This document shows positions 41,061 to 48,909 of a stretch of 64,000 nt of DNA, one piece after another. The notes under the pieces were generated by a model, which ran no database searches, had not been told where the DNA came from, and worked only from the letters and a program-made list of their open reading frames with translations. Source of the DNA: BJ22 sp021298375. Its GTDB lineage: Bacteria > Planctomycetota > Planctomycetia > Pirellulales > Pirellulaceae. A program made the translations under genes and the position numbers. Location of the stretch: assembly GCA_046343015.1 (NCBI GenBank), contig JBKDOL010000121.1:62001-126000 (forward strand), written 5' to 3'. Position 1 is the stretch's first letter. Every line of letters starts with the position of its first letter.

Positions 41061-41716
41061 CGAATCACCGCCTTGTCTGTTGAACACCCAATCAGCCCGC
41101 TGTCCATCAGGCTGCCCGGGAGCCCCTTCTCGTGAAGCACCTTCCACGTGCTTCAACCTTCCCCATTACCGTTTACGCTCGAGCCCACTCACCTGTTCAC
41201 CGGTTGCAGTTGCTTAATAGTCGCCATCCGAACTGGGAACTGCGACCTGGGAACTGCGACCCGGAAACCGGGCCAGGGCGAACTGGAGGTCAGGCATCAA
41301 GCGCTGTCTCTCCTTCCGCATCCGACCCACAACTTAGGCCAAGTACGGTTTGAAAAACTCAAATCCGCACTCGCCAACCGACTCGCCAGTGATTTTGGCC
41401 AAAGCTGGTTTGCTTCGGCCAAAGCTTGTCAGTCCGTTGTTCCATCAGTAATGCAAATGCCAGGCCAAGTTCGGGCTTTTCGGAAAATCCAGCAAATTCA
41501 GTCGAAATCGAGCCAATTCCCTACCGCGGTAACGTTACTGCTCCAACTTTCCGTTCGCTTTCGCTACGACTGGAATCAATTTGAGACAACCCCTGAGACG
41601 ATAAAACCAGAGAGTCCGTTCCCTGTTTTTTGGTTTTTTTCGGAATAACCGGAAAAAAGAGCGGCATTTCGCAACAATCAGGCTTCGACGACTGTATCAG
41701 GATTGCTCAGGTCGCC
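41061..41716. other. 656-bp divergent gap
   Basis: Between the sigma gene and a secreted-protein gene. No gene supported. Contains a 14-bp tandem duplication (41233-41260, ctgggaactgcgac) and AT-richer sequence near 41570-41640. Confidence 0.6.
41233..41260. repeat. 14-bp tandem duplication
   Basis: ctgggaactgcgac occurs at 41233-41246 and 41247-41260 without change. Confidence 0.85.
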
Positions 41717-43102
41717 ATGTTATACCAAGTTTCCCTGCGAAAGTTTCCCAAATTCGGCTCGGTGCGCTTCCTCTCCCTGTTTGCCTGCACAGCCCTGCTG
41801 GTCGCTGGACAAACGTCCACCCCGCTGGCGGCAAGCCCAGTTCAGGCTGACAAATCGGCTCGCGAATATCAGATGCAAGTCGAGTACGCTGGCAATGTGA
41901 CATCCCTCGCCAGCCCGGAAGTTGAACAACCGGAAACGCTCCCCCTCAAAGTTCAGGGGCAGTTCGCCTTCTCACAGGAGCGGCTCGACAACCGCTCGGC
42001 CCTTCGCAACTATCGCCGAGCCGCAGCGGAGATCACCCTCGGTCCGAGTACCAGCACGAACGAACTGTCTGAGGGTAATCGCCAGCTGAAAGCCCGGCTT
42101 GCCAACAGCCAGCTGACCCGCCCGATTCAATATCTTTCCGCTGGCGGTTTGCTCAAGCAATCCGAACTGGACTTGCTGACTTTGCCGGCCGATCCGCTCT
42201 CGTTCCCGCTGCTGTTTGCCGACCGCAAAACAGAAACGGGGGCCGAATGGCGGCCGTCCGATTACGCGGTACAGACCTTTTTGGCAGCTGAGAACCTGAT
42301 CGAAAACGACGTCAAAATCACGGTCAAGGAAGCGACCGGCACTTCGATCAAGCTCTACCTGACCGGCGATGCCAAAGCCGAAATCGAAGGCGCCACGGCT
42401 CGCTTCCAAATCGTCGGACTGGCCTTGCTCGATGCCCAGTCCGGTGAAGTCCGCGGCCTGCGATTGACCCTCGACGAGAAACGAACAGCCAGCCAATTGG
42501 CTCCTGCGTTCGAAGGTCAGGTCAAGGTCGACGTCCGGATTGTGACCGCCGAAGAGGCCCGTCGCATCGACGCCGCTGCTGCCGCTGCGGCCCGCAAAGA
42601 TGCCAACACGCCGGTCCGCCTGTTGTGGAGCACCGACAGCGAATTCGAACTTGTCTACGACCCCCGCTGGAAGATCATTCTGTCCGAGCCAGAGACTGTC
42701 ATCATGCGGTACGCGGACCAGGGGAACCTCTTGGCCCAGTGCAGCATCCTCCAGTTGCCGCGGCGTCCCGCCGATCGGCCGCTCTCCCTCGAAGACTTCC
42801 GGGCTGAGGTACAAAAGCTGCTCGCCGAGGCCCCGGGAGCAATGGTCTCCGCCGGTTCACTTTCCACCCGGAACGGGCTCTCTGTCCACAAGGTGGTCGT
42901 CACCGGCAAGCAGGACGATGTCCAAATCGACTGGCTCTATTACCATGCGGCCCATCCGGACGGTCGCCGCGTCGCCCTGATCTTTACGCTTGAGCACGAG
43001 GTCGCCCTTACTTTCCAAGGGGCTGACGAGCGTCTGCTGGAGGCGATTCGCTTTGCCACCCCGAAAACGGCTCAGGCCGAATCGGGCGAGGAAATCAAGT
43101 AA
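41717..43102 (+). CDS. Secreted protein of unknown function
   Basis: 461 residues from the ATG at 41717. An N-terminal signal peptide is visible (FLSLFACTALLVAGQTSTPLAA, about residues 18-40). The middle (about 60-300) is beta-rich and similar in style to planctomycete exported proteins. The last ~140 residues (FELVYDPRWKIIL to LLEAIRFA) resemble PsbP/DcrB-like domains (inference). No catalytic motif. A purine nucleoside phosphorylase gene follows 177 bp downstream on the same strand. The upstream in-frame ATG at 41630 gives no signal peptide at the N-terminus. Confidence 0.7.
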   Translation: MLYQVSLRKFPKFGSVRFLSLFACTALLVAGQTSTPLAASPVQADKSAREYQMQVEYAGNVTSLASPEVEQPETLPLKVQGQFAFSQERLDNRSALRNYRRAAAEITLGPSTSTNELSEGNRQLKARLANSQLTRPIQYLSAGGLLKQSELDLLTLPADPLSFPLLFADRKTETGAEWRPSDYAVQTFLAAENLIENDVKITVKEATGTSIKLYLTGDAKAEIEGATARFQIVGLALLDAQSGEVRGLRLTLDEKRTASQLAPAFEGQVKVDVRIVTAEEARRIDAAAAAAARKDANTPVRLLWSTDSEFELVYDPRWKIILSEPETVIMRYADQGNLLAQCSILQLPRRPADRPLSLEDFRAEVQKLLAEAPGAMVSAGSLSTRNGLSVHKVVVTGKQDDVQIDWLYYHAAHPDGRRVALIFTLEHEVALTFQGADERLLEAIRFATPKTAQAESGEEIK

Positions 43103-43279
43103 GAGCCCAAGCCGGCGGGCCTGCCCTCCGCGGGCAAGCCAAACGGCGCTCCGCAACTGAGCCCCGGGAAGAATGAAACCAATTCGCCGGGGGGCTGGGC
43201 AAGGCGACGGGACTGTCCTAACTTCAAGAGCTGTCAATCCGGCCAGCCCTTCAAGTCATGCAGTTGAAAGTCGCGCCCC

Positions 43280-44104
43280 ATGCTCGATCTCTACGACAAG
43301 ATTCAGGAATCTGTCGCGTTTATCCGCAAACATTGGACGACCACTCCGAAGGCGGGCATCATCCTCGGCACCGGTCTTGGCTCCCTCGTGGAAAAGATCG
43401 AGGTTCAAGCCGCAATTGACTACAGCGACATCCCCAACTTCCTCAAGTCGACGGCAACCAGCCACCGCGGCCGACTCGTCTGCGGCCTGCTCAACGGCCT
43501 TCCGGTCATGGCAATGGAGGGACGGCAGCACCTTTACGAGGGCTATGCCCTCAAAGATATCACCCTCCCGGTGCGGATCATGAAAGCCCTCGGAGCCGAC
43601 CTGCTTGTCGTCTCCAATGCCTGCGGTGGAATGAACCCCCAGTACGCCTGCGGCGACATTATGCTCATCGAGGACCACATCAACCTCCTCGGCGACAATC
43701 CGCTCATCGGCATCAACGATGATCGCCTCGGTCCACGCTTCCCCGATATGAGCCAGCCTTACTGTCACCAGCTGATCGACCGGGCTTTGAAGCTCGCCCG
43801 GGCCAAGGACATCGTCGCCCACAAAGGGGTCTTTGTCGCCGTCGCCGGGCCAAATCTGGAAACGCGCGCCGAATACCGTTTTCTCCGCCTGATCGGCGCC
43901 GATGTCGTCGGCATGTCAACCGTTCCGGAAGTCGTCGTCGCCGTTCACTCCGGCATGAGAGTCGTCGGCTTCTCGATCATCACCGACATGTGCCTCCCTG
44001 ACGCACTTAAACCGGCCAATGTCGAAGAAATCATCGCCGTCGCCAAACACACCGAGCCCAAGCTCACCGACCTCGTCGTCGGCGTCCTGGCGCAGGAGAA
44101 GTAA
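43280..44104 (+). CDS. Purine nucleoside phosphorylase (trimeric type), Asp at the base-specificity position
   Basis: Cleaves purine nucleosides with phosphate in salvage. 274 residues with GIILGTGLGSL (phosphate loop), TSHRGRLVCG, EGRQHLYEGY, SNACGG and PNLETRAEYR (base-binding Glu). The residue that in human PNP is Asn243 lies in SIITDMC here, i.e. Asp, whereas the downstream paralogue has Asn (VVTNVAR). In human PNP, Asn-to-Asp at this position is known to extend activity to adenosine, so this copy may prefer 6-amino purines (inference). It lies 41 bp before the paralogue. Confidence 0.93.
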   Translation: MLDLYDKIQESVAFIRKHWTTTPKAGIILGTGLGSLVEKIEVQAAIDYSDIPNFLKSTATSHRGRLVCGLLNGLPVMAMEGRQHLYEGYALKDITLPVRIMKALGADLLVVSNACGGMNPQYACGDIMLIEDHINLLGDNPLIGINDDRLGPRFPDMSQPYCHQLIDRALKLARAKDIVAHKGVFVAVAGPNLETRAEYRFLRLIGADVVGMSTVPEVVVAVHSGMRVVGFSIITDMCLPDALKPANVEEIIAVAKHTEPKLTDLVVGVLAQEK

Positions 44105-44145
44105 GCCTCTCGCCCCGCCCCAGCTTTTCACTCGCCTGCGCTCCC

Positions 44146-45027
44146 ATGCCAGCCCACTCGCCATCAACCGAAGCGACATCAGCCCAAGCGGTATTGTCGA
44201 ACCCGAGCCTGATTTCGCGCGCCGCCCAATCGGCTGCCGAACAGATCGCGCAGGCCTGGCCGAGCAGGCCGCGGTTTGGGATTATTCTCGGGACAGGTGC
44301 CGGGCAATTGGCCGGGGCGATCGATCGGGAGGCGACTTTTCCCTACGCGAACTTCGCCGGTTTCCCTCACAGCACCGCTCTCGGTCACGCTGGGCAGTTC
44401 GTCTGCGGTCAACTCCAAGGCCAACCGGTGATTGCAATGCAGGGCCGGTTCCACCTCTACGAGGGCTACCGCGTCGACCAGTCGACGCTCGGCGTTCAAA
44501 CCATGGCAGCGCTCGGGATTCAGTATCTGCTGGTCAGCAACGCAGCGGGTGGAATCAATCCGAAATTCCGCAGCGGTGAGGTGATGCTGATCACCAGTCA
44601 CATCGACCTGATGTTTCGTCCGCTACCCGCCATGGAAACCTGCTCCAGTGGCTTGCGGCCCGAATTGCGGGGCGATGCCGCTTACGACCGGGAACTCATC
44701 ACCCAGGCCGAAGCCTGCGCTCGTCGGCATCATTTCGCGGTCCACCGCGGCACCTACTGCGGACTCCTCGGGCCCAACTACGAAACCCGCTCCGAGTATC
44801 GCTTTCTCAGACGGATCGGGGGCGATACGGTCGGCATGTCAACCGTGCCCGAAGTTCGCCTCGCCGCTCGACTCGGACTCCGCGTCCTCGGCCTGTCGGT
44901 TGTCACCAATGTGGCCCGCCCTGACGCGCTAGACCCCACTTCCGGCCAGGAAGTCATCGATGCCGCCCAAGTTGCCAGCCCCTGCCTGCGGGCGCTATTC
45001 GAAAACGCTGTGGCGGTAAATTCCTAG
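44146..45027 (+). CDS. Purine nucleoside phosphorylase (trimeric type), second tandem copy
   Basis: 293 residues, a paralogue of the gene 41 bp upstream. Motifs: FGIILGTGAGQLAG, GHAGQFVCG, QGRFHLYEGY, SNAAGG and PNYETRSEYR, with Asn in SVVTNVAR at the human Asn243 position, predicting the usual hypoxanthine/guanine preference. The first ~35 residues are a non-conserved extension. The pair is likely co-transcribed and may split adenine and 6-oxopurine nucleoside salvage. Confidence 0.93.
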   Translation: MPAHSPSTEATSAQAVLSNPSLISRAAQSAAEQIAQAWPSRPRFGIILGTGAGQLAGAIDREATFPYANFAGFPHSTALGHAGQFVCGQLQGQPVIAMQGRFHLYEGYRVDQSTLGVQTMAALGIQYLLVSNAAGGINPKFRSGEVMLITSHIDLMFRPLPAMETCSSGLRPELRGDAAYDRELITQAEACARRHHFAVHRGTYCGLLGPNYETRSEYRFLRRIGGDTVGMSTVPEVRLAARLGLRVLGLSVVTNVARPDALDPTSGQEVIDAAQVASPCLRALFENAVAVNS

Positions 45028-45344
45028 GCAACGCCTCTTGCCGGGCCACTCCTCCTGCCCCAAAGCGGTGCTGCTCAGACTGGTTGGCCCGAAGCGCGTG
45101 ATTGCTGGTCTCGAGGGCGTCCCCCAGCAACGGCCGGCAGCTAGCAACCGGGCTAAAAAACAGCCGAAAACTCGTCTAGGTCCGCCTGCTCGTCCTTTGC
45201 TACATTCCTGATTGCCAGCGGCCCACCAAGCATTCGGCCCCTCAGCACAAGACCGGGCTCGGTGAAATCTGGCCCGGGGCAATTCCCATCGCGCCCCAAT
45301 CCCATCGCGCCCCAAGACGCCGCCTTCTCAAGGATGAAATTCGC
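45028..45344. other. 317-bp gap
   Basis: No gene supported. A 16-bp tandem duplication (cccatcgcgccccaat then cccatcgcgccccaag) lies at 45285-45316 just before the next gene. Confidence 0.65.
45285..45316. repeat. 16-bp tandem duplication
   Basis: Copies at 45285-45300 and 45301-45316 differ only in the last base. They lie 29 bp ahead of the next start codon. Confidence 0.9.
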
Positions 45345-46430
45345 ATGTTCGCTCCCGGCTTAAACTCGGCTCGGACCTTTCTGCAGCTCGCCAGCACGAT
45401 CTTGTTCAGCACGATCTTGTTCAGCACGGTCCTGTTCAGCACCGTCTTCGCCGGCACAATCCTCCTCGGCGCAACCGGCTGGGCTCAGCAACCAGCCGGC
45501 AACACGCCCGCCGACTATCAGGCGCTGCAGAATCAAGCCACCCAACAAGCCACTGCCAATCAAGGGGGACAACCACCTGAGGGCTTTGACAATCTCACTC
45601 CGGAACATCTTTCCTACATCGAACGACTGCTGGAATATTGGGAAAAGAGCAGCGCACAAGTCAAACGCTGTGAGTGCGACTTTGAGCGCTGGGATTACGA
45701 CGCGAGTATCGTGGCCACACGCAACCCGGCGGACAATCGACTGGTGGCTCACCGCTTTGTTCGCGGCAAAATCCGCTTCTCGTCTCCGGACCAGGCACAA
45801 TACGAGTCGACTGAGATGTGGTCGTACCAAGACCCCAAGGCCGAAAATCCCTACGTGCAATTGACCGGCGAGGGGGACCGCGAAAAGTGGATCTGCGACG
45901 GCTCCGGCATCTACGAATTCGACTTTGCCAATCGTCGCCTTTACGAAACGAAGATTCCGCCAAGCCAGGCTGGTAAAGGACTTCTTGACGGTCCGCTCCC
46001 CTTCCTGTTCGGCGCCAACAAGGACCAAATTCTCAGCCGCTACTGGCTGCGCATCGCCACGCCCCAAGGCGTCGAAAACGAGTACTGGCTGGTCGCGGTC
46101 CCCAAACGCCAAGAGGATGCCCGCACTTACTCCAAAGTTGAAATCATCCTCGCCCGAGAAGACTTCCTGCCCAAATCGCTCCACATTTTTTCGGTCAACT
46201 ACGACCAGGCGACCACCGCCGTCAGTCAGGCAGTCGTTTTCAAAAATCGGAAGATCAACAGCCAGCTTTCTGGTTTGCAGGACTTTCTCGGCGTTTTCGT
46301 CCGCCCCACCACGCCAATCGGCTGGCAGCGGGTGGACAGTCTCCCCGAAGCCGGCATTCCCTCGGCCGGCGTACCGGGCAACGACCCGAATCGGACCGGT
46401 GCCCTGCCCAACTCCAATCGCCCGAAATAA
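45345..46430 (+). CDS. TIGR03009-like planctomycete secreted protein
   Basis: 361 residues. The N-terminal signal peptide has a repetitive hydrophobic core (STILFSTILFSTVLFSTVF) ending near TGWAQQ. The body has the pattern of the TIGR03009 family: LLEYWEKSSAQVKRCECDFERWDYD, GKIRFSSPDQAQYES, EKWICDGSGIYEFDF and LLDGPLPFLFGANKDQI. The fold is probably of the outer-membrane-lipoprotein-carrier (LolA/LolB) type, suggesting binding of a lipid-like ligand in the periplasm (inference). The hydrophobic core is encoded by a 15-bp tandem repeat. Confidence 0.82.
   Translation: MFAPGLNSARTFLQLASTILFSTILFSTVLFSTVFAGTILLGATGWAQQPAGNTPADYQALQNQATQQATANQGGQPPEGFDNLTPEHLSYIERLLEYWEKSSAQVKRCECDFERWDYDASIVATRNPADNRLVAHRFVRGKIRFSSPDQAQYESTEMWSYQDPKAENPYVQLTGEGDREKWICDGSGIYEFDFANRRLYETKIPPSQAGKGLLDGPLPFLFGANKDQILSRYWLRIATPQGVENEYWLVAVPKRQEDARTYSKVEIILAREDFLPKSLHIFSVNYDQATTAVSQAVVFKNRKINSQLSGLQDFLGVFVRPTTPIGWQRVDSLPEAGIPSAGVPGNDPNRTGALPNSNRPK
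45392..45451. repeat. 15-bp in-frame tandem repeat, four copies, in a signal peptide
   Basis: cagcacgatcttgtt at 45392 and 45407, cagcacggtcctgtt at 45422, cagcaccgtcttcgc at 45437. Each unit adds five hydrophobic residues (STILF-like) to the signal peptide. Confidence 0.95.
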
Positions 46431-46536
46431 CAGGGCCTGTCCCAGACCGCCTGCCCCAGACCGCTGGGCCAACTCTCAAACTGACGCGGGGTAGTTTCGG
46501 CGTCTTCTCATGGTCTGCCCGACCGCTGCGCCGACC

Positions 46537-46568
46537 AAAAAAAAAGCTCCCCGTCCCGAGAACGGGCT
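46537..46568 (-). terminator. Intrinsic terminator of the second rhomboid gene
   Basis: Minus strand: arms cccgt and acggg extended by ag/ct, followed by nine T (46537-46545). 18 bp past the rhomboid stop. Confidence 0.75.
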
Positions 46569-46586
46569 GACGATTTCCCGCGCCAT

Positions 46587-47597
46587 CTACTTTCGGGCCG
46601 AACCGATTACCGGCCCCAGCCAGGCGAATGCCATGCCGACCACCAGTCCCACACCATGGGCCCAATTCGCCACGGAACTGCGGACGCCGTCGCTCGTTCC
46701 GCTCATCATTCCCACGTCGGAAGCCATGCAGAAGAACAACCAGCCGACCATGATCACAATCGTCGACGTGGGGAGAAAGAACCCACTACTCGGGTCCTGG
46801 AGGGAACGGACCCAGATAAATCCAAACAGCCCGTAAACGACTCCCGACATGCCGCCGAGATAAATCATCAGATTGGGGTCCTGCGGATTGGGCATCGCGC
46901 CGCCGAACTGAGCCGGCACAGCCACTTGGGCAAAGTTGCTGGCGATGGCGACTACCAGACAGAGGCTGCCCAGAAGCAGACTGCCGTAGCGACCTTCGAT
47001 CAACCGGCCGAATTGATACAGCCAGATCAGGTTGAACACGAGGTGCAGCACGCCGAAGTGAATAAAGACCGGAGTGACCAGGCGCCAGAATTCCCCCAAG
47101 CGGATACTGGCGAATTTCAATGCCCACGCCTCTGAATTGAAGCCGTGCTCAACCGCAAGTTTGCTTCCCAACTCCGCTGGGACCGCATTAAAGGCGAGCG
47201 CCTTCATGGCGGCCGTCGGTCCATTGGGAAACTCACCGAAATTGGTCAGCACAGCCACGCCGATCGAGGCCAGGATCAAGGCCAAGGTCAAACCGCCACT
47301 GCGGGTTTGGGCGGGCCCAGCTTGCTGCAGATTTCGCTCGAATCGCCGCTGCCGCTCCAACTTCGCCCGCTGCACATCGGCTGCCCGCTGGGCTGCTTCC
47401 TGATACCGCCGCTCCTGCGGATTGGCGAGATAAGCCTCCAACTCGCGGCGAGCCCGCTCCAACTGGTCTTCGTCCTTGACCCAGATTTCGAATCCGGCGG
47501 TCTCACGTTCGAATTTGGCCTCAATCCCCTCGGCCAGCAGCCAATCGGTCAAGACACTCGCTTGGTGTTCCGTCGGCAACGTTCCTATCTGTCGCAT
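46587..47597 (-). CDS. Rhomboid-family intramembrane protease with N-terminal cytoplasmic domain
   Basis: 336 residues from the ATG at 47597. The first ~90 residues form a soluble, charged domain (VLTDWLLAEGIEAKFE, FEIWVKDEDQLERARRELEA) resembling the GlpG N-domain. A membrane segment at about 102-118 leads to the rhomboid core: HLVFNLIWLYQFG, catalytic Ser251 in GGMSGVVYG and His314 in NWAHGVG. GlpG-like in architecture, unlike the rhomboid at 14184. The frame extends upstream into nagB, but that extension is encoded by a 15-bp repeat and is rejected. Lies 151 bp downstream of nagB. Confidence 0.9.
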   Translation of the reverse strand: MRQIGTLPTEHQASVLTDWLLAEGIEAKFERETAGFEIWVKDEDQLERARRELEAYLANPQERRYQEAAQRAADVQRAKLERQRRFERNLQQAGPAQTRSGGLTLALILASIGVAVLTNFGEFPNGPTAAMKALAFNAVPAELGSKLAVEHGFNSEAWALKFASIRLGEFWRLVTPVFIHFGVLHLVFNLIWLYQFGRLIEGRYGSLLLGSLCLVVAIASNFAQVAVPAQFGGAMPNPQDPNLMIYLGGMSGVVYGLFGFIWVRSLQDPSSGFFLPTSTIVIMVGWLFFCMASDVGMMSGTSDGVRSSVANWAHGVGLVVGMAFAWLGPVIGSARK

Positions 47598-47656
47598 GTC
47601 GCTTCGCCATTCACTTGATGTCTCGATGCCCGCCGCCCGCCAGCCTGCTTCCGCAG

Positions 47657-47746
47657 CACACTCTGCGCCATCACGTTCTGCGCCGACACGTTCTGCGTCA
47701 CCGCACTCTGCGTCACCGCAATCCGCTTCGCCGCACTCTGCGGGAG
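47657..47746. repeat. 15-bp tandem repeat, six degenerate copies
   Basis: Units start at 47657, 47672, 47687, 47702, 47717 and 47732 with the shared core ctctgcg or ttctgcg. It fills the gap between nagB and the rhomboid gene, ending 2 bp from the nagB stop. Confidence 0.88.
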
Positions 47747-47748
47747 GC

Positions 47749-48552
47749 TCAGCGCACGGCTCGGTCGGCCTGAGCCAATTCCAATTCTTGCCGCACTCGT
47801 TCAACCTGGTCGTAGTACTCCCGACGGGCAAGCAACGAGGCGGCTGCTTCATCCAGGATCACGACCACGTCCCGATGCAACTGCAAGGCAGAGGCCGTGA
47901 CTTGAGCCGTTACCGGCCCCTCGACCGTATCGCGAATCGCCCGCGCCTTGTGCTCACCCAAGGCCAGCAACAAACATTGACGCGAATCGAGAATCGTCCC
48001 CACGCCCATCGTCACCGCCATTCGGGGCACCTGGTCCTCTCCGCCAAAAAATCGGGCGTTGTCGCGGATCGTCTCGCCCGCCAACGTTTTGACCCGGGTC
48101 CGACTGCCGAGAGAGGAACCGGGTTCGTTGAAAGCGATATGCCCATCAGTCCCAATTCCCAAGAGTTGCAGGTCGATTCCGCCCGCCTGACTAATCTGCC
48201 GCTCATAACTCTCACAGTGCCGGTCAAAATCAAGCGCTCGCCCGTCGGGCACATGCGTTCGCTCGGGCCGAACGTTCAAATGCCGGAACAGGTGCTCCTC
48301 CATGAAATAGCGATAGCTTTGGGGATGCGTTCCGGGCAATCCGACGTACTCGTCCAGATTAAAAGTCGTGACTTGCGAGAAATCGAGCCCTTCCTCGCGG
48401 TGCCGCCGCGCCAGTTCGCGGTAAACAGCCAACGGCGTCGAACCCGTCGCCAAGCCCAGGACCGCGCGCGGCCGCTGCTGAATCTTCCGGGCAATCAAGT
48501 CCGCCGCAGCCAGCCCGGCCGCTTCGGCCGTTGCATGAATCACCACCCGCAT
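47749..48552 (-). CDS. nagB: Glucosamine-6-phosphate deaminase
   Basis: Converts glucosamine-6-phosphate to fructose-6-phosphate and ammonia. 267 residues, the usual length. The substrate loop ATGSTPLAVY, catalytic FNLDEYVGLP and the GIGTDGHIAFNEPGSS motif (Asp, His and Glu of the active site) are all present. No nagA or transporter gene is adjacent, so its pathway partners lie elsewhere. Start ATG at 48552 gives MRVVIHATAEAAG, fitting the family. Confidence 0.95.
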   Translation of the reverse strand: MRVVIHATAEAAGLAAADLIARKIQQRPRAVLGLATGSTPLAVYRELARRHREEGLDFSQVTTFNLDEYVGLPGTHPQSYRYFMEEHLFRHLNVRPERTHVPDGRALDFDRHCESYERQISQAGGIDLQLLGIGTDGHIAFNEPGSSLGSRTRVKTLAGETIRDNARFFGGEDQVPRMAVTMGVGTILDSRQCLLLALGEHKARAIRDTVEGPVTAQVTASALQLHRDVVVILDEAAASLLARREYYDQVERVRQELELAQADRAVR

Positions 48553-48909
48553 TCGCCAGTCTTCCTCTCTTGTCCAGACAACCCTGCTTTCAGGTTCGGC
48601 CTCGATTCCCGTTCAAAATGGCTTCCCGAGTGAAACCGTGGCGAGTTCACCATCGGACTGGTTGCACTGTGATTCGACGGCCCAACCGACTCGCCCAGCG
48701 ATTAGTTGTATCGCAATCGACGCTTGGGGCCACCCCCGCCCTTGGGATCAAACCGGCGTTTTTCCATTTCGGCGTTGCCCTGTTGAGTTTTTTTCGCGAA
48801 AGTCCCGCTCAGAGGCAGAGTCGAGTGCGGCCTGGCACAGGTCGACCACGCTCCCTGTTCGAGGCTGCCAAAACCTCCCCCTTCCGATCGCGTTCCTCAT
48901 TTTCAACTC
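48553..48909. other. 357-bp divergent gap
   Basis: Between nagB and the GAF-HlyD gene. I see no gene, and no clear promoter. Confidence 0.6.

Noticed and set aside
47598..47852. 5' extension of the second rhomboid frame into nagB
   Set aside because: The extension is encoded by a 15-bp tandem repeat and the end of nagB; the GlpG-like domain starts at 47597.
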